From contig NZ_BBUY01000005.1 of NCBI RefSeq assembly GCF_001590865.1, positions 124,001 to 188,000 of the forward strand: a DNA stretch of 64,000 bases, read 5' to 3'. Positions 1 to 8,885 of the stretch are shown one piece after another (within the stretch, counting starts at the first letter, position 1; each line of letters begins with the position of its first letter). This DNA is from Streptomyces sp. NBRC 110611. GTDB taxonomy: Bacteria; Actinomycetota; Actinomycetes; Streptomycetales; Streptomycetaceae. A program made the translations under genes and the position numbers. The notes below the pieces were generated by a model. That model saw only the letters and a list, made by a program, of their open reading frames with translations. It made no database searches and had not been told where the DNA came from.

Positions 1-708
1 GCCGCCGCCGTGATCTCCAGCGGCAGTGACGCGCCGGGCGGGGGTCCGACGGCCGCGCCCAGCTCGTCCGGCCAGGCCGTCCCGGACGACAAGCCGTCCT
101 TCCCCGACGTGTCCGTGCCGCCCCCGCCCAACCCGCACGACTACATCTCCGACCCCAGGAAGGACACCGCGCCGCTCACGCCCGCCACCCTCTTCCCGCA
201 GAAGAGCATGGTCGTCGGCGAGCACAGCTACCCGCGCACCGAGACCGCCGGCACCGGGGACTGCACCGCCGGCGTCCAGGGCGCGCTGGTCTCGTCGCTC
301 TCCCACAACGGCTGCAAGCAGCTGCTGCGCGCCACGTACGCCAAGGACGGTGTGGCGGTCACCATCGGTGTCGCGGTCTTCGACTCCCCCGCCCAGGCCA
401 CCAAGGTCATGAACGAGAACCGGCCGAACCTGATGCCGCTGCCCGGCAGCGGTGTCCCGTCGGGCTTCTGCCAGGGCAGTAAGTGCCAGATGACGACCAA
501 CGCCACCGGCCGCTACACCTACTTCACCATCGCCGGCCACCTCGACGGCACGGACGTCACCAGCGGCGACGCCGCCGTCCGGCAGATCTCCAAGGACGCC
601 GGCTCCTACGCCTTCACCCGGATCGCCCAGCGCGGCAAGGACCAGGCCGCCAAGGCCGCCGAGCAGCAGCTGAAGGAGGCACAGCGGAAGGCCGGGCAGG
701 GCTCCTGA
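1..708 (+). CDS. Unrecognised protein, 3' part of gene, possibly membrane-anchored and exported
   Basis: The frame is open to the window edge (three Ala codons precede the first GTG at 10), so the N-terminus is missing and the true start is unknown. The visible 236 codons give a Pro/Ser/Gly-rich stretch of about 60 residues, then a compact region of roughly 150 residues with four cysteines in two groups (GDCTAG/NGCKQ and GFCQG/KCQM), and an Ala/Lys/Gln-rich tail that could be helical. A low-complexity spacer followed by a Cys-paired domain is common in actinomycete proteins anchored outside the membrane, but no signal peptide or membrane segment is in view. I assign no function. It converges on truA with a 30-bp gap, so it is not part of the ribosomal transcription unit. 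Confidence 0.6.
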   Translation, partial: AAAVISSGSDAPGGGPTAAPSSSGQAVPDDKPSFPDVSVPPPPNPHDYISDPRKDTAPLTPATLFPQKSMVVGEHSYPRTETAGTGDCTAGVQGALVSSLSHNGCKQLLRATYAKDGVAVTIGVAVFDSPAQATKVMNENRPNLMPLPGSGVPSGFCQGSKCQMTTNATGRYTYFTIAGHLDGTDVTSGDAAVRQISKDAGSYAFTRIAQRGKDQAAKAAEQQLKEAQRKAGQGS

Positions 709-738
709 GGCCGGCGGGCCCCAGCCGGGAAAAGCGCC

Positions 739-1617
739 CTAGTCGCAGGTGACGCAGCCGGTCCCGGCGCCGGACGGGGCCGGCAGGGTCCGCCGGTTGC
801 GGGCCTCCTTGTTGCGGGCCCTCAGCAGGTCGTCGGCCGGGTAGCCGACCTCCTCCAGCGTCAGCCCGTGCGGCCGTACGACATGCACCGCGGAGTCCCG
901 TACCCCGGCCGCCAGCACCTTCCCGGGCCACTCCGGCGGCCGGTGCCCGTCGCCGACGAACAGCAGCGCGCCGATCAGCGACCGCACCATGTTGTGGCAG
1001 AAGGCGTCCGCCCGCACGGTCGCCGTGACGATCCCGTCCGCACCCCGCTCCAGGCTCAGCTCCTGGAGCGTACGGATGGTGGTGGCGCCCTCCCGCCGCT
1101 TGCAGTACGCCGCGAAGTCGTGCTCCCCCAGCAGGGCGCGGGCCGCCTCGTTCATGGCGTCCACGTCCAGCGGCCAGTCGTGCCAGAGCACATGGCCGCG
1201 CAGCAGCGGGTCGACGCCCCCGGGGTGGTCGGTCACCCGGTACGCGTAGCGCCGCCAGATCGCCGAGAAGCGCGCGTTGAAACCGTCCGGCGCCTCGGCC
1301 GCGGACCAGACCCGTACGTCCTTCGGGAGCCGCCCGGCGAGCCGCTTGAGCAGCTTCTCCCGGTGTTCGGCCCACAGCGCCTCGGGGAGATCCACATGCG
1401 CCACCTGGCCGCGCGCGTGCACTCCGGCGTCCGTCCGCCCGGCCACGGTCAGCTCGTAGGTCTCCGAGGACCGCGTCACGGTGCGCAGCGCGTCCTCGAT
1501 CTCCCCCTGGACGGTCCGCTGCCCGTGGGCCTGTTTGGCCCACCCGGAAAAGTCCTTGCCGTCATAGGAAAGGTCCAGCCGCACCCGGACGTACCCGGGC
1601 TCCACCTTGTCACTCAC
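739..1617 (-). CDS. truA: tRNA pseudouridine(38-40) synthase TruA
   Basis: TruA isomerises uridines 38-40 in the anticodon arm of many tRNAs. The 292-residue product has the family landmarks: an N-terminal [16 protein letters not shown], then the catalytic-aspartate motif [16 protein letters not shown], and later RYAYRV and [13 protein letters not shown]. The frame is open far upstream, but I start it at the GTG at 1617. Homologues begin there (VSDKVEPG), and an AGAGGA Shine-Dalgarno sits about 8 nt upstream on the minus strand. It closes the alpha operon 79 bp after rplQ, the usual actinomycete position. The short C-terminal tail ends in CVTCD. A stem (GGCCCGC/GCGGGCC, 1634-1658) lies in the gap between rplQ and truA. 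Confidence 0.93.
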   Translation of the reverse strand: MSDKVEPGYVRVRLDLSYDGKDFSGWAKQAHGQRTVQGEIEDALRTVTRSSETYELTVAGRTDAGVHARGQVAHVDLPEALWAEHREKLLKRLAGRLPKDVRVWSAAEAPDGFNARFSAIWRRYAYRVTDHPGGVDPLLRGHVLWHDWPLDVDAMNEAARALLGEHDFAAYCKRREGATTIRTLQELSLERGADGIVTATVRADAFCHNMVRSLIGALLFVGDGHRPPEWPGKVLAAGVRDSAVHVVRPHGLTLEEVGYPADDLLRARNKEARNRRTLPAPSGAGTGCVTCD

Positions 1618-1696
1618 GTAAGCAATCCTCTCAGGCCCGCGGCAACGCGAAGCGGGCCCGCCCCCGAAGGGACGGACCCGCTCACGAGGGGGTGCC

Positions 1697-2164
1697 TCAG
1701 GCGTCCTTCGACTCCTCGGCCGCCTCGGCGGCCTTGGCCTCGTCGGCCTCCTTGACCGCGCGCTTGGCGGCGGCCTCGGCCTCGGCGACGGTCGCCTTCT
1801 TGGCGATCTCGCCCTCGACCAGCTCGATGACCGCCATCGGGGCGTTGTCGCCACGACGGTTGCCGATCTTGGTGATACGGGTGTAGCCACCCGGACGCTC
1901 CGCGTAACGCGGCGCGATCTCGGTGAAGAGCGTGTGGACGACGCTCTTGTCCGAGATCAGCTGCATGACCTGACGGCGGTTGTGAAGGTCGCCCTTCTTC
2001 GCCTTGGTCACCAGACGCTCCGCGTACGGACGCAGACGACGGGCCTTGGCCTCGGTCGTCGTGATGCGGCCGTGCTCGAAGAGCGAGGTGGCCAGGTTGC
2101 GCAGCATGGCCTTCTCGTGCGAGGCGCTGCCGCCCAGACGAGCACCCTTGGCGGGCTTCGGCAT
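1697..2164 (-). CDS. rplQ: 50S ribosomal protein L17
   Basis: L17 is a large-subunit protein lying near the peptide exit tunnel. The 155-residue product begins [18 protein letters not shown] and follows the conserved L17 fold to about residue 115. A 40-residue Ala/Lys/Glu-rich tail follows, which makes it longer than the 127-residue E. coli protein; such tails are usual in actinobacteria. A good AAGGAG ribosome site lies 8 nt before the ATG. It is the last ribosomal gene of the alpha operon. It lies 163 bp downstream of rpoA, across a gap that holds a hairpin-bearing repeat. Confidence 0.97.
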   Translation of the reverse strand: MPKPAKGARLGGSASHEKAMLRNLATSLFEHGRITTTEAKARRLRPYAERLVTKAKKGDLHNRRQVMQLISDKSVVHTLFTEIAPRYAERPGGYTRITKIGNRRGDNAPMAVIELVEGEIAKKATVAEAEAAAKRAVKEADEAKAAEAAEESKDA

Positions 2165-2246
2165 GTTCTTTCTCCTTGGTATCTGCCCCGGCCGTATCAG
2201 GTACCGGGGTCAGGACCCGATGAGCGGCTGCTCACCGGCAACAACC

Positions 2247-2300
2247 AGCGCCCCATCAGGGGCGCGGGGAACTGCGCGACCCGCCACAGCGGGCCCGCAG
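2247..2300. repeat. Hairpin-bearing intergenic repeat between rpoA and rplQ
   Basis: The gap holds a perfect 7-bp stem with a 4-nt loop (2248-2265, GCGCCCC-ATCA-GGGGCGC), followed by GCGGGGAACTGCGCGAC and a GC-rich tail. I recognise this as resembling a short sequence found in very many copies between Streptomyces genes; that is recollection, not a search. Here it sits inside the alpha operon, so on the transcript it is a stem-loop between rpoA and rplQ. It could act as an RNA stability or processing element, or as a weak terminator. Confidence 0.6.
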
Positions 2301-2327
2301 TCACAATCCGGCCGTCAAGCCCGAGCT

Positions 2328-3350
2328 CTAGTACTGCTCGGTCTCCACGAAACCCGCGTCCGCGTCGTCGTCGGCGCCAAAGGCGTCAGCGGCGGCGGTC
2401 GGGTCGAATCCGGGCGGGCTGTCCTTGAGGGCCAGGCCCATACCGGCCAGCTTCGCCTTGACCTCGTCGATGGACTTCGCACCGAAGTTGCGGATGTCCA
2501 GGAGGTCCGCCTCGGAGCGCGCCACGAGCTCACCCACGGAGTGGATGCCCTCACGCTTGAGGCAGTTGTAGGAGCGGACGGTGAGCTCCAGCTCCTCGAT
2601 CGGCAGCGCCAGGTCGGCGGCGAGGGCGGCGTCCGTCGGGGACGGGCCCATGTCGATGCCCTCGGCGTCGATGTTGAGCTCGCGGGCCAGACCGAACAGC
2701 TCGACCAGGGTCTTGCCGGCCGACGCCATGGCGTCGCGCGGACGCATGGCCTGCTTGGTCTCGACGTCGACGATCAGCTTGTCGAAGTCGGTGCGCTGCT
2801 CGACACGGGTCGCCTCGACCTTGTAGGTGACCTTGAGCACCGGCGAGTAGATGGAGTCGACCGGGATCCGGCCGATCTCCTGGCCCACCTGCTTGTTCTG
2901 GACGGCGGAGACGTAGCCGCGACCGCGCTCGACGGTCAGCTCCATCTCCAGCTTGCCCTTGCCGTTCAGGGTGGCCAGGACCAGGTCGGGGTTGTGCACC
3001 TCGACACCGGCCGGCGGGGCGATGTCGGCGGCGGTGACCAGGCCCGGGCCCTGCTTGCGCAGGTACATCACGACCGGCTCGTCGTGCTCCGAGGAGACGA
3101 CCAGCTGCTTGATGTTGAGGATCAGGTCGGTGACGTCCTCCTTGACGCCCGGCACGGTGGTGAACTCGTGCAGGACACCGTCGATCCGGATGCTGGTGAC
3201 AGCAGCGCCGGGGATCGAGGAGAGGAGCGTACGGCGGAGGGAGTTGCCGAGGGTGTAGCCGAAGCCCGGCTCCAGCGGCTCGATCACGAACCGGGAGCGG
3301 TATTCGTCGACGACCTCTTCGGTCAACGAGGGACGCTGAGCGATCAGCAT
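2328..3350 (-). CDS. rpoA: DNA-directed RNA polymerase subunit alpha
   Basis: The alpha subunit dimerises to start RNA polymerase assembly, and its C-terminal domain binds promoter UP elements and activators. The 340-residue product has the N-terminal assembly domain (about 1-230, with [17 protein letters not shown] and the [13 protein letters not shown] segment). A flexible linker leads to the C-terminal domain (about 245-320), which carries the helix-hairpin-helix segment with [14 protein letters not shown]. The tail is acidic. A GAAGGA ribosome site precedes the ATG. It lies in the alpha operon after rpsD, from which it is separated by 121 bp containing an 11-bp-stem hairpin. Confidence 0.98.
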   Translation of the reverse strand: MLIAQRPSLTEEVVDEYRSRFVIEPLEPGFGYTLGNSLRRTLLSSIPGAAVTSIRIDGVLHEFTTVPGVKEDVTDLILNIKQLVVSSEHDEPVVMYLRKQGPGLVTAADIAPPAGVEVHNPDLVLATLNGKGKLEMELTVERGRGYVSAVQNKQVGQEIGRIPVDSIYSPVLKVTYKVEATRVEQRTDFDKLIVDVETKQAMRPRDAMASAGKTLVELFGLARELNIDAEGIDMGPSPTDAALAADLALPIEELELTVRSYNCLKREGIHSVGELVARSEADLLDIRNFGAKSIDEVKAKLAGMGLALKDSPPGFDPTAAADAFGADDDADAGFVETEQY

Positions 3351-3411
3351 GTTTTTCGGTCCTTCAGTCGTGGGCGCCCGCTATTTGACGCCCGCTGTAC
3401 TGACAAGGGTA

Positions 3412-3446
3412 CGGGCGGTACGACGCCATCGGCTCCGTACCGCCCG
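3412..3446 (-). promoter_or_regulatory. Hairpin in the rpsD-rpoA gap
   Basis: A perfect 11-bp inverted repeat (CGGGCGGTACG / CGTACCGCCCG) with a 13-nt loop starts 26 nt after the rpsD stop on the transcript. It has no U-tract, as is usual for Streptomyces stem-loops. It could attenuate, process or stabilise the mRNA between ribosomal genes and the polymerase gene. Whether it terminates transcription cannot be told from sequence. Confidence 0.6.
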
Positions 3447-3471
3447 ACCTGCCAGCGTGTGAGCGCGAGCC

Positions 3472-4098
3472 CTACTTCGAGTAGAGCTCGACGATCAGCT
3501 GCTCCTGCACCTGGGTGTCGATCACCTGGCGCTCGGGCAGGCTGTGCACGAGGATCCGCAGCTGCGAGGGGATCGCTTCCAGCCAGGCCGGAATTGTCTT
3601 CTCGCCGGCCTCGGCCTGAGCCACCTGGAAGGGGGTCAGGTTCCGAGAGCTCTCGCGGACCTCGATGATGTCGTTGGCGGCGACACGCGACGACGGGATG
3701 TTGTTCTTCTTCCCGTTGACGGTGATGTGTCCGTGGCGGACCAGCTGACGGGCGTGATCGCGGGACTTGGCGAAGCCGGCCCGGTAGATCACGTTGTCGA
3801 GGCGGGTCTCAAGGATGCGCAGAAGGTTCTCACCGGTCTTGCCGGTCTTCTGGTTCGCTTCCTTGTAATAGCCAACGAACTGCCTCTCAAGGACACCGTA
3901 GATACGGCTGCACTTCTGCTTCTCACGAAGCTGGAGCAGGTACTCGCTGTCCTTGGTGCGCCCGCGTCCGTGCTCACCCGGGGGGTAAGGACGGATCTCG
4001 ATCGGGCACTTCGCGCTCTCGCACTTGCTCCCCTTGAGGAAGAGCTTCTGCTTCTCCCGACGGCAACGCTTGCAGTCGGCCCCGGTGTAACGCGCCAT
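3472..4098 (-). CDS. rpsD: 30S ribosomal protein S4, zinc-ribbon (C+) form
   Basis: S4 is a primary 16S rRNA binder that nucleates the 30S body. The 208-residue product has an N-terminal four-cysteine ribbon (C9, C12, C26, C31), then RPYPPGEHGRGR and the S4 RNA-binding domain (about 98-160, LETRLDNVIYRAG and ARQLVRHGHITVNGK). The intact Cys set makes this the zinc-binding form. It sits between rpsK and rpoA, as in E. coli and mycobacteria. As I recall the S. coelicolor locus numbers, rpsK and rpoA are adjacent there, with a Cys-less S4 encoded elsewhere. A TAGGAGA ribosome site supports the start. Confidence 0.96.
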   Translation of the reverse strand: MARYTGADCKRCRREKQKLFLKGSKCESAKCPIEIRPYPPGEHGRGRTKDSEYLLQLREKQKCSRIYGVLERQFVGYYKEANQKTGKTGENLLRILETRLDNVIYRAGFAKSRDHARQLVRHGHITVNGKKNNIPSSRVAANDIIEVRESSRNLTPFQVAQAEAGEKTIPAWLEAIPSQLRILVHSLPERQVIDTQVQEQLIVELYSK

Positions 4099-4128
4099 TG
4101 TTTATTTGTCTCCTAGATCAGCCGGTGA

Positions 4129-4533
4129 TCAGACCCGGCGCCGCTTCGGGGGGCGGCACCCGTTGTGCGGAGTCGGCGTCACGTCCTGGATCGAGCCCAC
4201 CTCGAGGCCGGTCGCCTGGAGCGAACGGATGGCGGTCTCGCGGCCCGAGCCCGGGCCCTTGACGAAGACGTCAACCTTGCGCATGCCGTGCTCCTGCGCG
4301 CGGCGGGCGGCCGACTCGGCAGCCATCTGCGCGGCGAAGGGGGTGGACTTGCGCGAGCCCTTGAAGCCGACGTGGCCGGCCGAGGCCCAAGAGATCACGT
4401 TCCCGGTCGGGTCGGTGATCGAGACGATCGTGTTGTTGAACGTGCTCTTGATGTGAGCGTGCCCGTGGGCGACGTTCTTCTTCTCCTTGCGGCGCACCTT
4501 CTTGGCGCCGGCCGTACGGCCCTTCGGAGGCAT
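4129..4533 (-). CDS. rpsK: 30S ribosomal protein S11
   Basis: S11 lies on the 30S platform near the Shine-Dalgarno helix. The 134-residue product starts [20 protein letters not shown] and has the S11 core ([32 protein letters not shown]) and the C-terminal [10 protein letters not shown]. The length is normal for actinobacteria. It follows rpsM by 63 bp in the alpha operon, and a GGGAGAA ribosome site lies just before the ATG. I see nothing unusual in it. Confidence 0.98.
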   Translation of the reverse strand: MPPKGRTAGAKKVRRKEKKNVAHGHAHIKSTFNNTIVSITDPTGNVISWASAGHVGFKGSRKSTPFAAQMAAESAARRAQEHGMRKVDVFVKGPGSGRETAIRSLQATGLEVGSIQDVTPTPHNGCRPPKRRRV

Positions 4534-4596
4534 GAATTTCTCCCGTGGAGGTGGTCGGTCCTACAGCGAAGACCGCTGGTGGGCGTCCGCTGAGGA

Positions 4597-4977
4597 CTAC
4601 TTCTTGCCCGGCTTCTTCTTGCCGGCGATCGCGCGACGCGGACCCTTGCGGGTACGGGCGTTCGTGCTGGTGCGCTGACCGTGCACCGGCAGACCACGAC
4701 GGTGACGCAGACCCTGGTAGCAGCCGATCTCGACCTTGCGGCGGATGTCGGCCTGGATCTCGCGACGGAGGTCACCCTCGGTCTTGACGTTGTTGTCGAC
4801 GTACTCGCGGATCTTGACGAGGTCTTCCTCGGCCAGGTCGCGGACGCGGGTGTCCGGGTTCACGCCGGTGGCGGCGAGGGTCTGACGCGAGAGCGTCCGA
4901 CCGATACCGAAGACGTAGGTGAGGGCGACCTCCACACGCTTTTCGCGCGGGAGATCAACGCCTGCGAGGCGTGCCAT
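4597..4977 (-). CDS. rpsM: 30S ribosomal protein S13
   Basis: S13 sits in the 30S head, contacts the P-site tRNA and bridges to the 50S subunit. The 126-residue product begins [19 protein letters not shown] and has the helix-two-turn-helix region ([14 protein letters not shown]). The [19 protein letters not shown] stretch and a Lys-rich C-terminus contact tRNA. It is the first gene of the alpha operon. A 194-bp gap with GC-rich stems separates it from rpmJ. Confidence 0.98.
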   Translation of the reverse strand: MARLAGVDLPREKRVEVALTYVFGIGRTLSRQTLAATGVNPDTRVRDLAEEDLVKIREYVDNNVKTEGDLRREIQADIRRKVEIGCYQGLRHRRGLPVHGQRTSTNARTRKGPRRAIAGKKKPGKK

Positions 4978-5171
4978 TGATGTGGCTCCTGATGGCTATT
5001 CGGAGGTCTTCCGCAGCACCGTTCCCGTAAGACTCTGCAGCATTACGAGCCGGGTCCCCGGCCTCCGAGCCGGGGGTGTCGTCCCCACACGGGTGCGGGG
5101 TCGGGTGTCTGCGTATGTACGTGTTGTGCTTGCGTCGCGCGAACTGCGAAGTTGCAGGTGGTCGGCGTGCG
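4978..5171 (-). other. Gap between rpmJ and rpsM (alpha operon leader)
   Basis: This 194-bp stretch has no plausible gene. It contains GC-rich dyads (CCGGG-TC-CCCGG at 5050-5061, and CCCCACAC...GTGCGGGG at 5083-5100 with one mismatch). It is the place where an alpha operon leader would lie. In E. coli S4 represses through the leader of this operon, and rpsD is present here, so an S4-binding leader is possible. No pseudoknot could be confirmed by eye. Confidence 0.4.
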
Positions 5172-5285
5172 TCAGCCCTGGCGCTGCTTGTGGCGCAGGT
5201 TGTCGCAGATGACCATGACCCGGCCGTGGCGGCGGATCACCTTGCACTTGTCGCAGATCTTCTTGACGCTCGGCTTGACCTTCAT
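5172..5285 (-). CDS. rpmJ: 50S ribosomal protein L36, zinc-ribbon form
   Basis: This small gene encodes 37 residues starting [14 protein letters not shown] and ending LRHKQRQG. It has the complete zinc ribbon of L36: C11, C14, C27 and H32. L36 stabilises 23S rRNA at the base of the L7/L12 stalk. It follows infA by 60 bp, the standard actinomycete order infA-rpmJ-rpsM. The four ligands mark the zinc-dependent form rather than the zinc-free paralogue made under Zur control. Confidence 0.95.
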   Translation of the reverse strand: MKVKPSVKKICDKCKVIRRHGRVMVICDNLRHKQRQG

Positions 5286-5316
5286 GGGATGTGAGGTTCT
5301 CCGGGTCAGGTGCCGT

Positions 5317-5336
5317 CACCCCACGGGAGCGGGGTG
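5317..5336 (-). promoter_or_regulatory. Small stem-loop between infA and rpmJ
   Basis: A 6-bp inverted repeat (CACCCC / GGGGTG) with an 8-nt loop lies in the 60-bp gap between the infA stop and the rpmJ start. It may be a processing or weak attenuation site. The evidence is the dyad only. Confidence 0.35.
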
Positions 5337-5345
5337 CGACAAGAT

Positions 5346-5567
5346 CTACTTGTACCGGTAGACGATCCGGCCACGCGTCAGGTCGTACGGAGAAAGCTCC
5401 ACCACGACCCGGTCATCCGGGAGAATACGGATGTAGTGCATCCGCATCTTGCCGCTGATGTGCGCGAGGACCTTGTGACCGTTCTGGAGTTCCACCTTGA
5501 ACATAGCGTTCGGCAGGGACTCGATCACGGTGCCCTCAATCTCGATGGCACCTTGCTTCTTGGCCAC
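5346..5567 (-). CDS. infA: Translation initiation factor IF-1
   Basis: IF-1 occupies the A site of the 30S subunit during initiation. The 73-residue product (residues 2-9 AKKQGAIE) is a single OB-fold with the family landmarks [25 protein letters not shown] and [10 protein letters not shown]. The frame stays open upstream, but I start it at the GTG at 5567 because homologues begin there and the upstream residues match nothing in the family. It lies 163 bp after map and leads into rpmJ. A possible promoter sits in the upstream gap. Confidence 0.95.
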   Translation of the reverse strand: MAKKQGAIEIEGTVIESLPNAMFKVELQNGHKVLAHISGKMRMHYIRILPDDRVVVELSPYDLTRGRIVYRYK

Positions 5568-5671
5568 GCTTCGCCCTTCGAATCGGCTACCTTGATCGAC
5601 CTCGAACATCAACTTCCACCCGCCAGGCCTTGAGCCTTCAGGGCATACGGATGCACGAGAGCCGACGCGTC

Positions 5672-5701
5672 AGTCTACGCCAGCGCCCCGGAAAAGACGA
5701 A
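5672..5701 (-). promoter_or_regulatory. Possible promoter upstream of infA
   Basis: Reading the minus strand, a TAGACT hexamer (5677-5672) resembles the -10 box of the main Streptomyces sigma factor. It is preceded by a poor -35 (TTCGTC, 18-bp spacer). It would start an RNA about 100 nt ahead of infA. The -35 match is weak, so this is a suggestion only. Confidence 0.25.
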
Positions 5702-5730
5702 TCCAGGATTATTGCCCACCGCGGAGATCC

Positions 5731-6567
5731 TTACGCCAGCGGGTCCGGCGCGGCCTCGATGCCGTACTCGGCGAGCTTGGCCTTGCCGCCGTCGGGGGCC
5801 GTGAGGACCAGCGGGCCGTTCTCGGTCAGCGCGACGGAGTGCTCCCAGTGCGAGGACCAGCTGCCGTCGTCCGACTTGACCGTCCAGTCGTCCTCGAGGA
5901 CGTGGGTCTTGGGCGTACCGAGGTTGATCATCGGCTCGATCGCGATGCAGAAGCCGGGCACCAGCTTGGGGCCGCGGCCGCGCCTGCGCTCGACGTAGTT
6001 CAGCAGATGCGGGTCCATGTGCATCTGCGAGCCGATGCCGTGGCCGCCGTAGTCCTCGACGATGCCGTACTTGCCGCAGGACGGGCGGGGCTGGCGGCGG
6101 ATGTAGCCCTCGATGGCCCGGGAGATGTCGACCAGGCGGTTGCCCTTGCGGACCGCGGCGATACCGGCCCACATCGACTCCTCGGTCACCCGGCTGAGCT
6201 CGACGAGCTCCGCGGAGTGACCGGACCCGACGAATGCCGTGTACGCGGCGTCACCGTGCCAGCCGTCGATGATCGCGCCGGCGTCGATGGAGATGATGTC
6301 CCCGTTCTGGAGCACCGTCTCGGTGTCGGGGATGCCGTGGACCACGACGTCGTTCACGGAGGTGCAGATCGTCGCGGGGAAGCCGCCGTAGCCGAGGAAG
6401 TTCGACTTCGCGCCGTGCTCGGCGATCACCTTGCGCGCCGCGTCGTCCAGGTCCTTGGTCGTGGCGCCGGGCACCGCGGCCTCCCGGGTCGCCGCGTGGA
6501 TGGCGGCGACCACCAGCCCCGCCTCGCGCATCTTCGCGATCTGCTCGGGGGTCTTGATCTCCACCAT
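5731..6567 (-). CDS. map: Type I methionine aminopeptidase
   Basis: This enzyme removes the initiator methionine from nascent proteins using a two-metal centre. The 278-residue product shows the ligand motifs of the family: SIDAGAIIDGWHGD (two Asp), GGHGIGSQMHMDP (His), AIEPM (Glu) and WEHSVALTE (Glu). VHGIPD provides the substrate-side His. The start at MVEIKTPEQIAKMREAG agrees with homologues. It lies between adk and infA, as in other streptomycetes. A strong hairpin follows adk 125 bp upstream, so map may depend on read-through or on its own promoter. Confidence 0.96.
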   Translation of the reverse strand: MVEIKTPEQIAKMREAGLVVAAIHAATREAAVPGATTKDLDDAARKVIAEHGAKSNFLGYGGFPATICTSVNDVVVHGIPDTETVLQNGDIISIDAGAIIDGWHGDAAYTAFVGSGHSAELVELSRVTEESMWAGIAAVRKGNRLVDISRAIEGYIRRQPRPSCGKYGIVEDYGGHGIGSQMHMDPHLLNYVERRRGRGPKLVPGFCIAIEPMINLGTPKTHVLEDDWTVKSDDGSWSSHWEHSVALTENGPLVLTAPDGGKAKLAEYGIEAAPDPLA

Positions 6568-6637
6568 GCCGGGCCCGTCCGCCTTCGCTCTCGTCCTGAG
6601 TCTGTTCCGACCAGTCCTGCGTCTGTTCTGACCAACA

Positions 6638-6677
6638 GTACGGCCGCGGTACCCCTGCGGGGCAACCGCGGCCGTAC
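6638..6677 (-). terminator. Strong hairpin downstream of adk
   Basis: A perfect 13-bp inverted repeat (GTACGGCCGCGGT / ACCGCGGCCGTAC) encloses a nested CCCC-TGC-GGGG stem and lies 15 nt after the adk stop. It has no T-run, but GC-rich hairpins without T-runs commonly end transcripts in Streptomyces. It would separate secY-adk from map, at least partly. Confidence 0.65.
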
Positions 6678-6692
6678 GGAGTCTGCTGCCGG

Positions 6693-7346
6693 CTACTCGC
6701 CGGAGCGGAGCGCCGCCATCGCGCGCTCCGTGACCTCGTCCACCTTGCCGAGGGCCGGGATCGTCACGACCAGGTCCTGGGCCTTGTAGTAGTCGATGAT
6801 CGGCTCGGTCTCCGTGTGGTAGACCTCCAGCCGCTTGCGGACGGTCTCCTCACGGTCGTCGTCCCGCTGGTACAGCTCGCCGCCGCAGACGTCGCAGACG
6901 CCCTCGGTCTTCGGCTTGTTGTACTCGGCGTGGAAGACGTGGCCGCTGTCCTTGCGGCAGATGCGCCGGCCGGCGATCCGCTTGACGACCTCGTCCTCCG
7001 GGACCTCCAGGTCCAGGACGGCGTCCAGCTTGAGGCTGTGGCTCTTGAGGTACGCGTCCAGCGCCTCGGCCTGGCCGAGGTTGCGCGGGAAGCCGTCGAG
7101 GAGGAAGCCCTCGGCGGCGTCGGCCTGCTCCATGCGGTCCTCGGCCATACCGATGGTGACCGAGTCGGGCACCAGGTTGCCGGCGTCCATGTAGGACTTC
7201 GCCTCGACACCCAGGGGCGTGCCCTGGCTGATGTTGGCGCGGAACAGGTCCCCCGTGGAGATGTGCGGGATCGCGAGGTTCCGGGCGAGGTACGCGGCCT
7301 GCGTACCCTTGCCGGCTCCCGGAGGTCCGACGAGGACGATTCGCAT
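6693..7346 (-). CDS. adk: Adenylate kinase
   Basis: This enzyme converts ATP plus AMP to two ADP. The 217-residue product opens with the P-loop [15 protein letters not shown] (GPPGAGKGT at residues 7-15). It has the AMP-binding TGDLFR and GFPRN motifs and a LID containing a Cys/His group and a CDVC pair, consistent with a zinc-stabilised LID. Its ATG overlaps the secY stop by one base (TGATG), so the two are translationally coupled. The secY-adk-map order is standard for Gram-positive bacteria. The longer open frame upstream is secY in another phase. Confidence 0.97.
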   Translation of the reverse strand: MRIVLVGPPGAGKGTQAAYLARNLAIPHISTGDLFRANISQGTPLGVEAKSYMDAGNLVPDSVTIGMAEDRMEQADAAEGFLLDGFPRNLGQAEALDAYLKSHSLKLDAVLDLEVPEDEVVKRIAGRRICRKDSGHVFHAEYNKPKTEGVCDVCGGELYQRDDDREETVRKRLEVYHTETEPIIDYYKAQDLVVTIPALGKVDEVTERAMAALRSGE

Positions 7347-8659
7347 CAGCGGAGGAACCCTTCGTAGTTGCGCTGCTGGAGCTGGCTCTCGATCTGCTTC
7401 ACGGTCTCCAGACCCACACCCACGATGATGAGGATGCTCGTCCCGCCGAACGGGAAGTTCTGGTTCGCGTTGAACAGCACCAACGCCACTGTTGGTACGA
7501 GCGCGATCAGCCCCAGATACAGCGAGCCCGGCCACGTGATCCGGTTGAGCACGTAGCTGAGGTACTCGGCCGTCGGGCGACCAGCCCGGATTCCCGGGAT
7601 GAAGCCACCATACTTCTTCATGTTGTCGGCAACTTCTTCGGGGTTGAAGCTGATGGCGACATAGAAGAACGCGAAGAACACGATCAGCAGGAAGTACGTG
7701 ACGATGTAGACGGGGTGGTTCCCCTTGGTGAAGTTGGTGGCGATCCAGGTCGCCCACTCCGCCTGCGACCCGCTGAACTGGGCGATGAGCGCCGGGATGT
7801 AGAGCAGCGACGACGCGAAGATGACGGGGATCACGCCCGCCTGGTTCACCTTGAGCGGGATGTACGTGGAGGTACCGCCGTAGGACCGGCGCCCGATCAT
7901 CCGCTTCGCGTACTGCACCGGGATGCGCCGCTGGGCCTGCTCGACGAAGACCACCAGGGCGACCATCGCCAGGCCCACCGCGATCACCGCCGCGAACTCG
8001 ATCCAGCCGTCGGCGAGCTTGCCGGTGAGCTTGATCTGCCACAGGGCGGTCGGGAAGCCGGCCGCGATCGAGATGAACATCAGGATCGACATGCCGTTGC
8101 CGATCCCGCGGTCGGTGACCAGCTCACCGAGCCACATGATCAGGGCCGTACCGGCGGTCATGGTGATGACCATCGTGACGGTGGTGAAGATCGAGTCGCT
8201 CGGCACGATCTCGCGGCTGACCGGGCAGGCCTGGAAGAGCGCACCACTGCGGGCGGTGGCCACCAGGCCGGTGCCCTGCAGGACGGCGAGCGCCATGGTC
8301 AGGTAACGGGTGTACTGAGTGATCTTCGCCTGGCCGGTCTGCCCCTCTTTCTTGAGGGCCTCCAGCCGGGGGATCACGACGGTCAACAGCTGGAGGATGA
8401 TGCTCGCCGTGATGTACGGCATGATCCCCAGCGCGAAGATCGTGATCTGCAACAGCGCTCCACCGCTGAACATGTTCACCAGGGCGAACAACCCGCTGTT
8501 CCCGCCGGCCTGCTTCATGCAGGTCTCGACGTTCGCGTAGTTCACCCCAGGGAGCGGGACGCTCGCCCCGATCCGGTAGAGCACGATGATGCCCAATGTG
8601 AACAGCAGCTTCTTGCGCAGGTCGGGCGTCTTGAACGCTCGGGCGAACGCGGTGAGCAC
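7346..8659 (-). CDS. secY: Protein translocase subunit SecY
   Basis: SecY forms the membrane channel of the general secretion pathway. The 437-residue product has about ten hydrophobic segments. It includes the plug and TM2 area ([20 protein letters not shown]), the cytoplasmic loop region with [11 protein letters not shown], and [17 protein letters not shown] before TM7. I start it at the GTG at 8659 ([18 protein letters not shown]), with an AGGAGG ribosome site just upstream, rather than at earlier in-frame codons. It follows rplO across a 226-bp gap with a strong hairpin, so it probably has its own promoter. Confidence 0.97.
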   Translation of the reverse strand: MLTAFARAFKTPDLRKKLLFTLGIIVLYRIGASVPLPGVNYANVETCMKQAGGNSGLFALVNMFSGGALLQITIFALGIMPYITASIILQLLTVVIPRLEALKKEGQTGQAKITQYTRYLTMALAVLQGTGLVATARSGALFQACPVSREIVPSDSIFTTVTMVITMTAGTALIMWLGELVTDRGIGNGMSILMFISIAAGFPTALWQIKLTGKLADGWIEFAAVIAVGLAMVALVVFVEQAQRRIPVQYAKRMIGRRSYGGTSTYIPLKVNQAGVIPVIFASSLLYIPALIAQFSGSQAEWATWIATNFTKGNHPVYIVTYFLLIVFFAFFYVAISFNPEEVADNMKKYGGFIPGIRAGRPTAEYLSYVLNRITWPGSLYLGLIALVPTVALVLFNANQNFPFGGTSILIIVGVGLETVKQIESQLQQRNYEGFLR

Positions 8660-8835
8660 GGTGCCTCCTGCGCCTCCCGCCTCGTAGCGGGAGGTGACGG
8701 TCTTGAGGATCGACGAATACGTAGCGGCCAAAAGCCGCGCGGCGGGCGCCGCACGGACGGGGTACCAGGGCCTTCGCCCCGGAAAACAACAGTGCATGCC
8801 ACCTTACCGGCGACCACACCCCCGTGGAACGACCA

Positions 8836-8868
8836 ACCGGGGATGCCCAAACGATGGGCATCCCCGGT
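8836..8868 (-). terminator. Terminator-like hairpin between rplO and secY
   Basis: A perfect 13-bp stem (ACCGGGGATGCCC / GGGCATCCCCGGT) with a 7-nt loop starts 17 nt after the rplO stop. It is the strongest candidate for ending the spc ribosomal transcript before secY. The remaining 170 bp up to secY contain no gene and would have to hold a promoter for secY-adk. Confidence 0.7.
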
Positions 8869-8885
8869 CAGTTGAACCAACGAAC

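Noticed and set aside
1618..1890. Longer TruA start upstream of 1617
   Set aside because: The added residues are Arg/Pro/Ser low complexity, overlap rplQ and match nothing in the family; the GTG at 1617 has a ribosome site.
8660..8830. Promoter for secY (TTCCAC-17-TAAGGT on the minus strand)
   Set aside because: The -35 box matches the consensus at only two positions, too weak to list as a feature.
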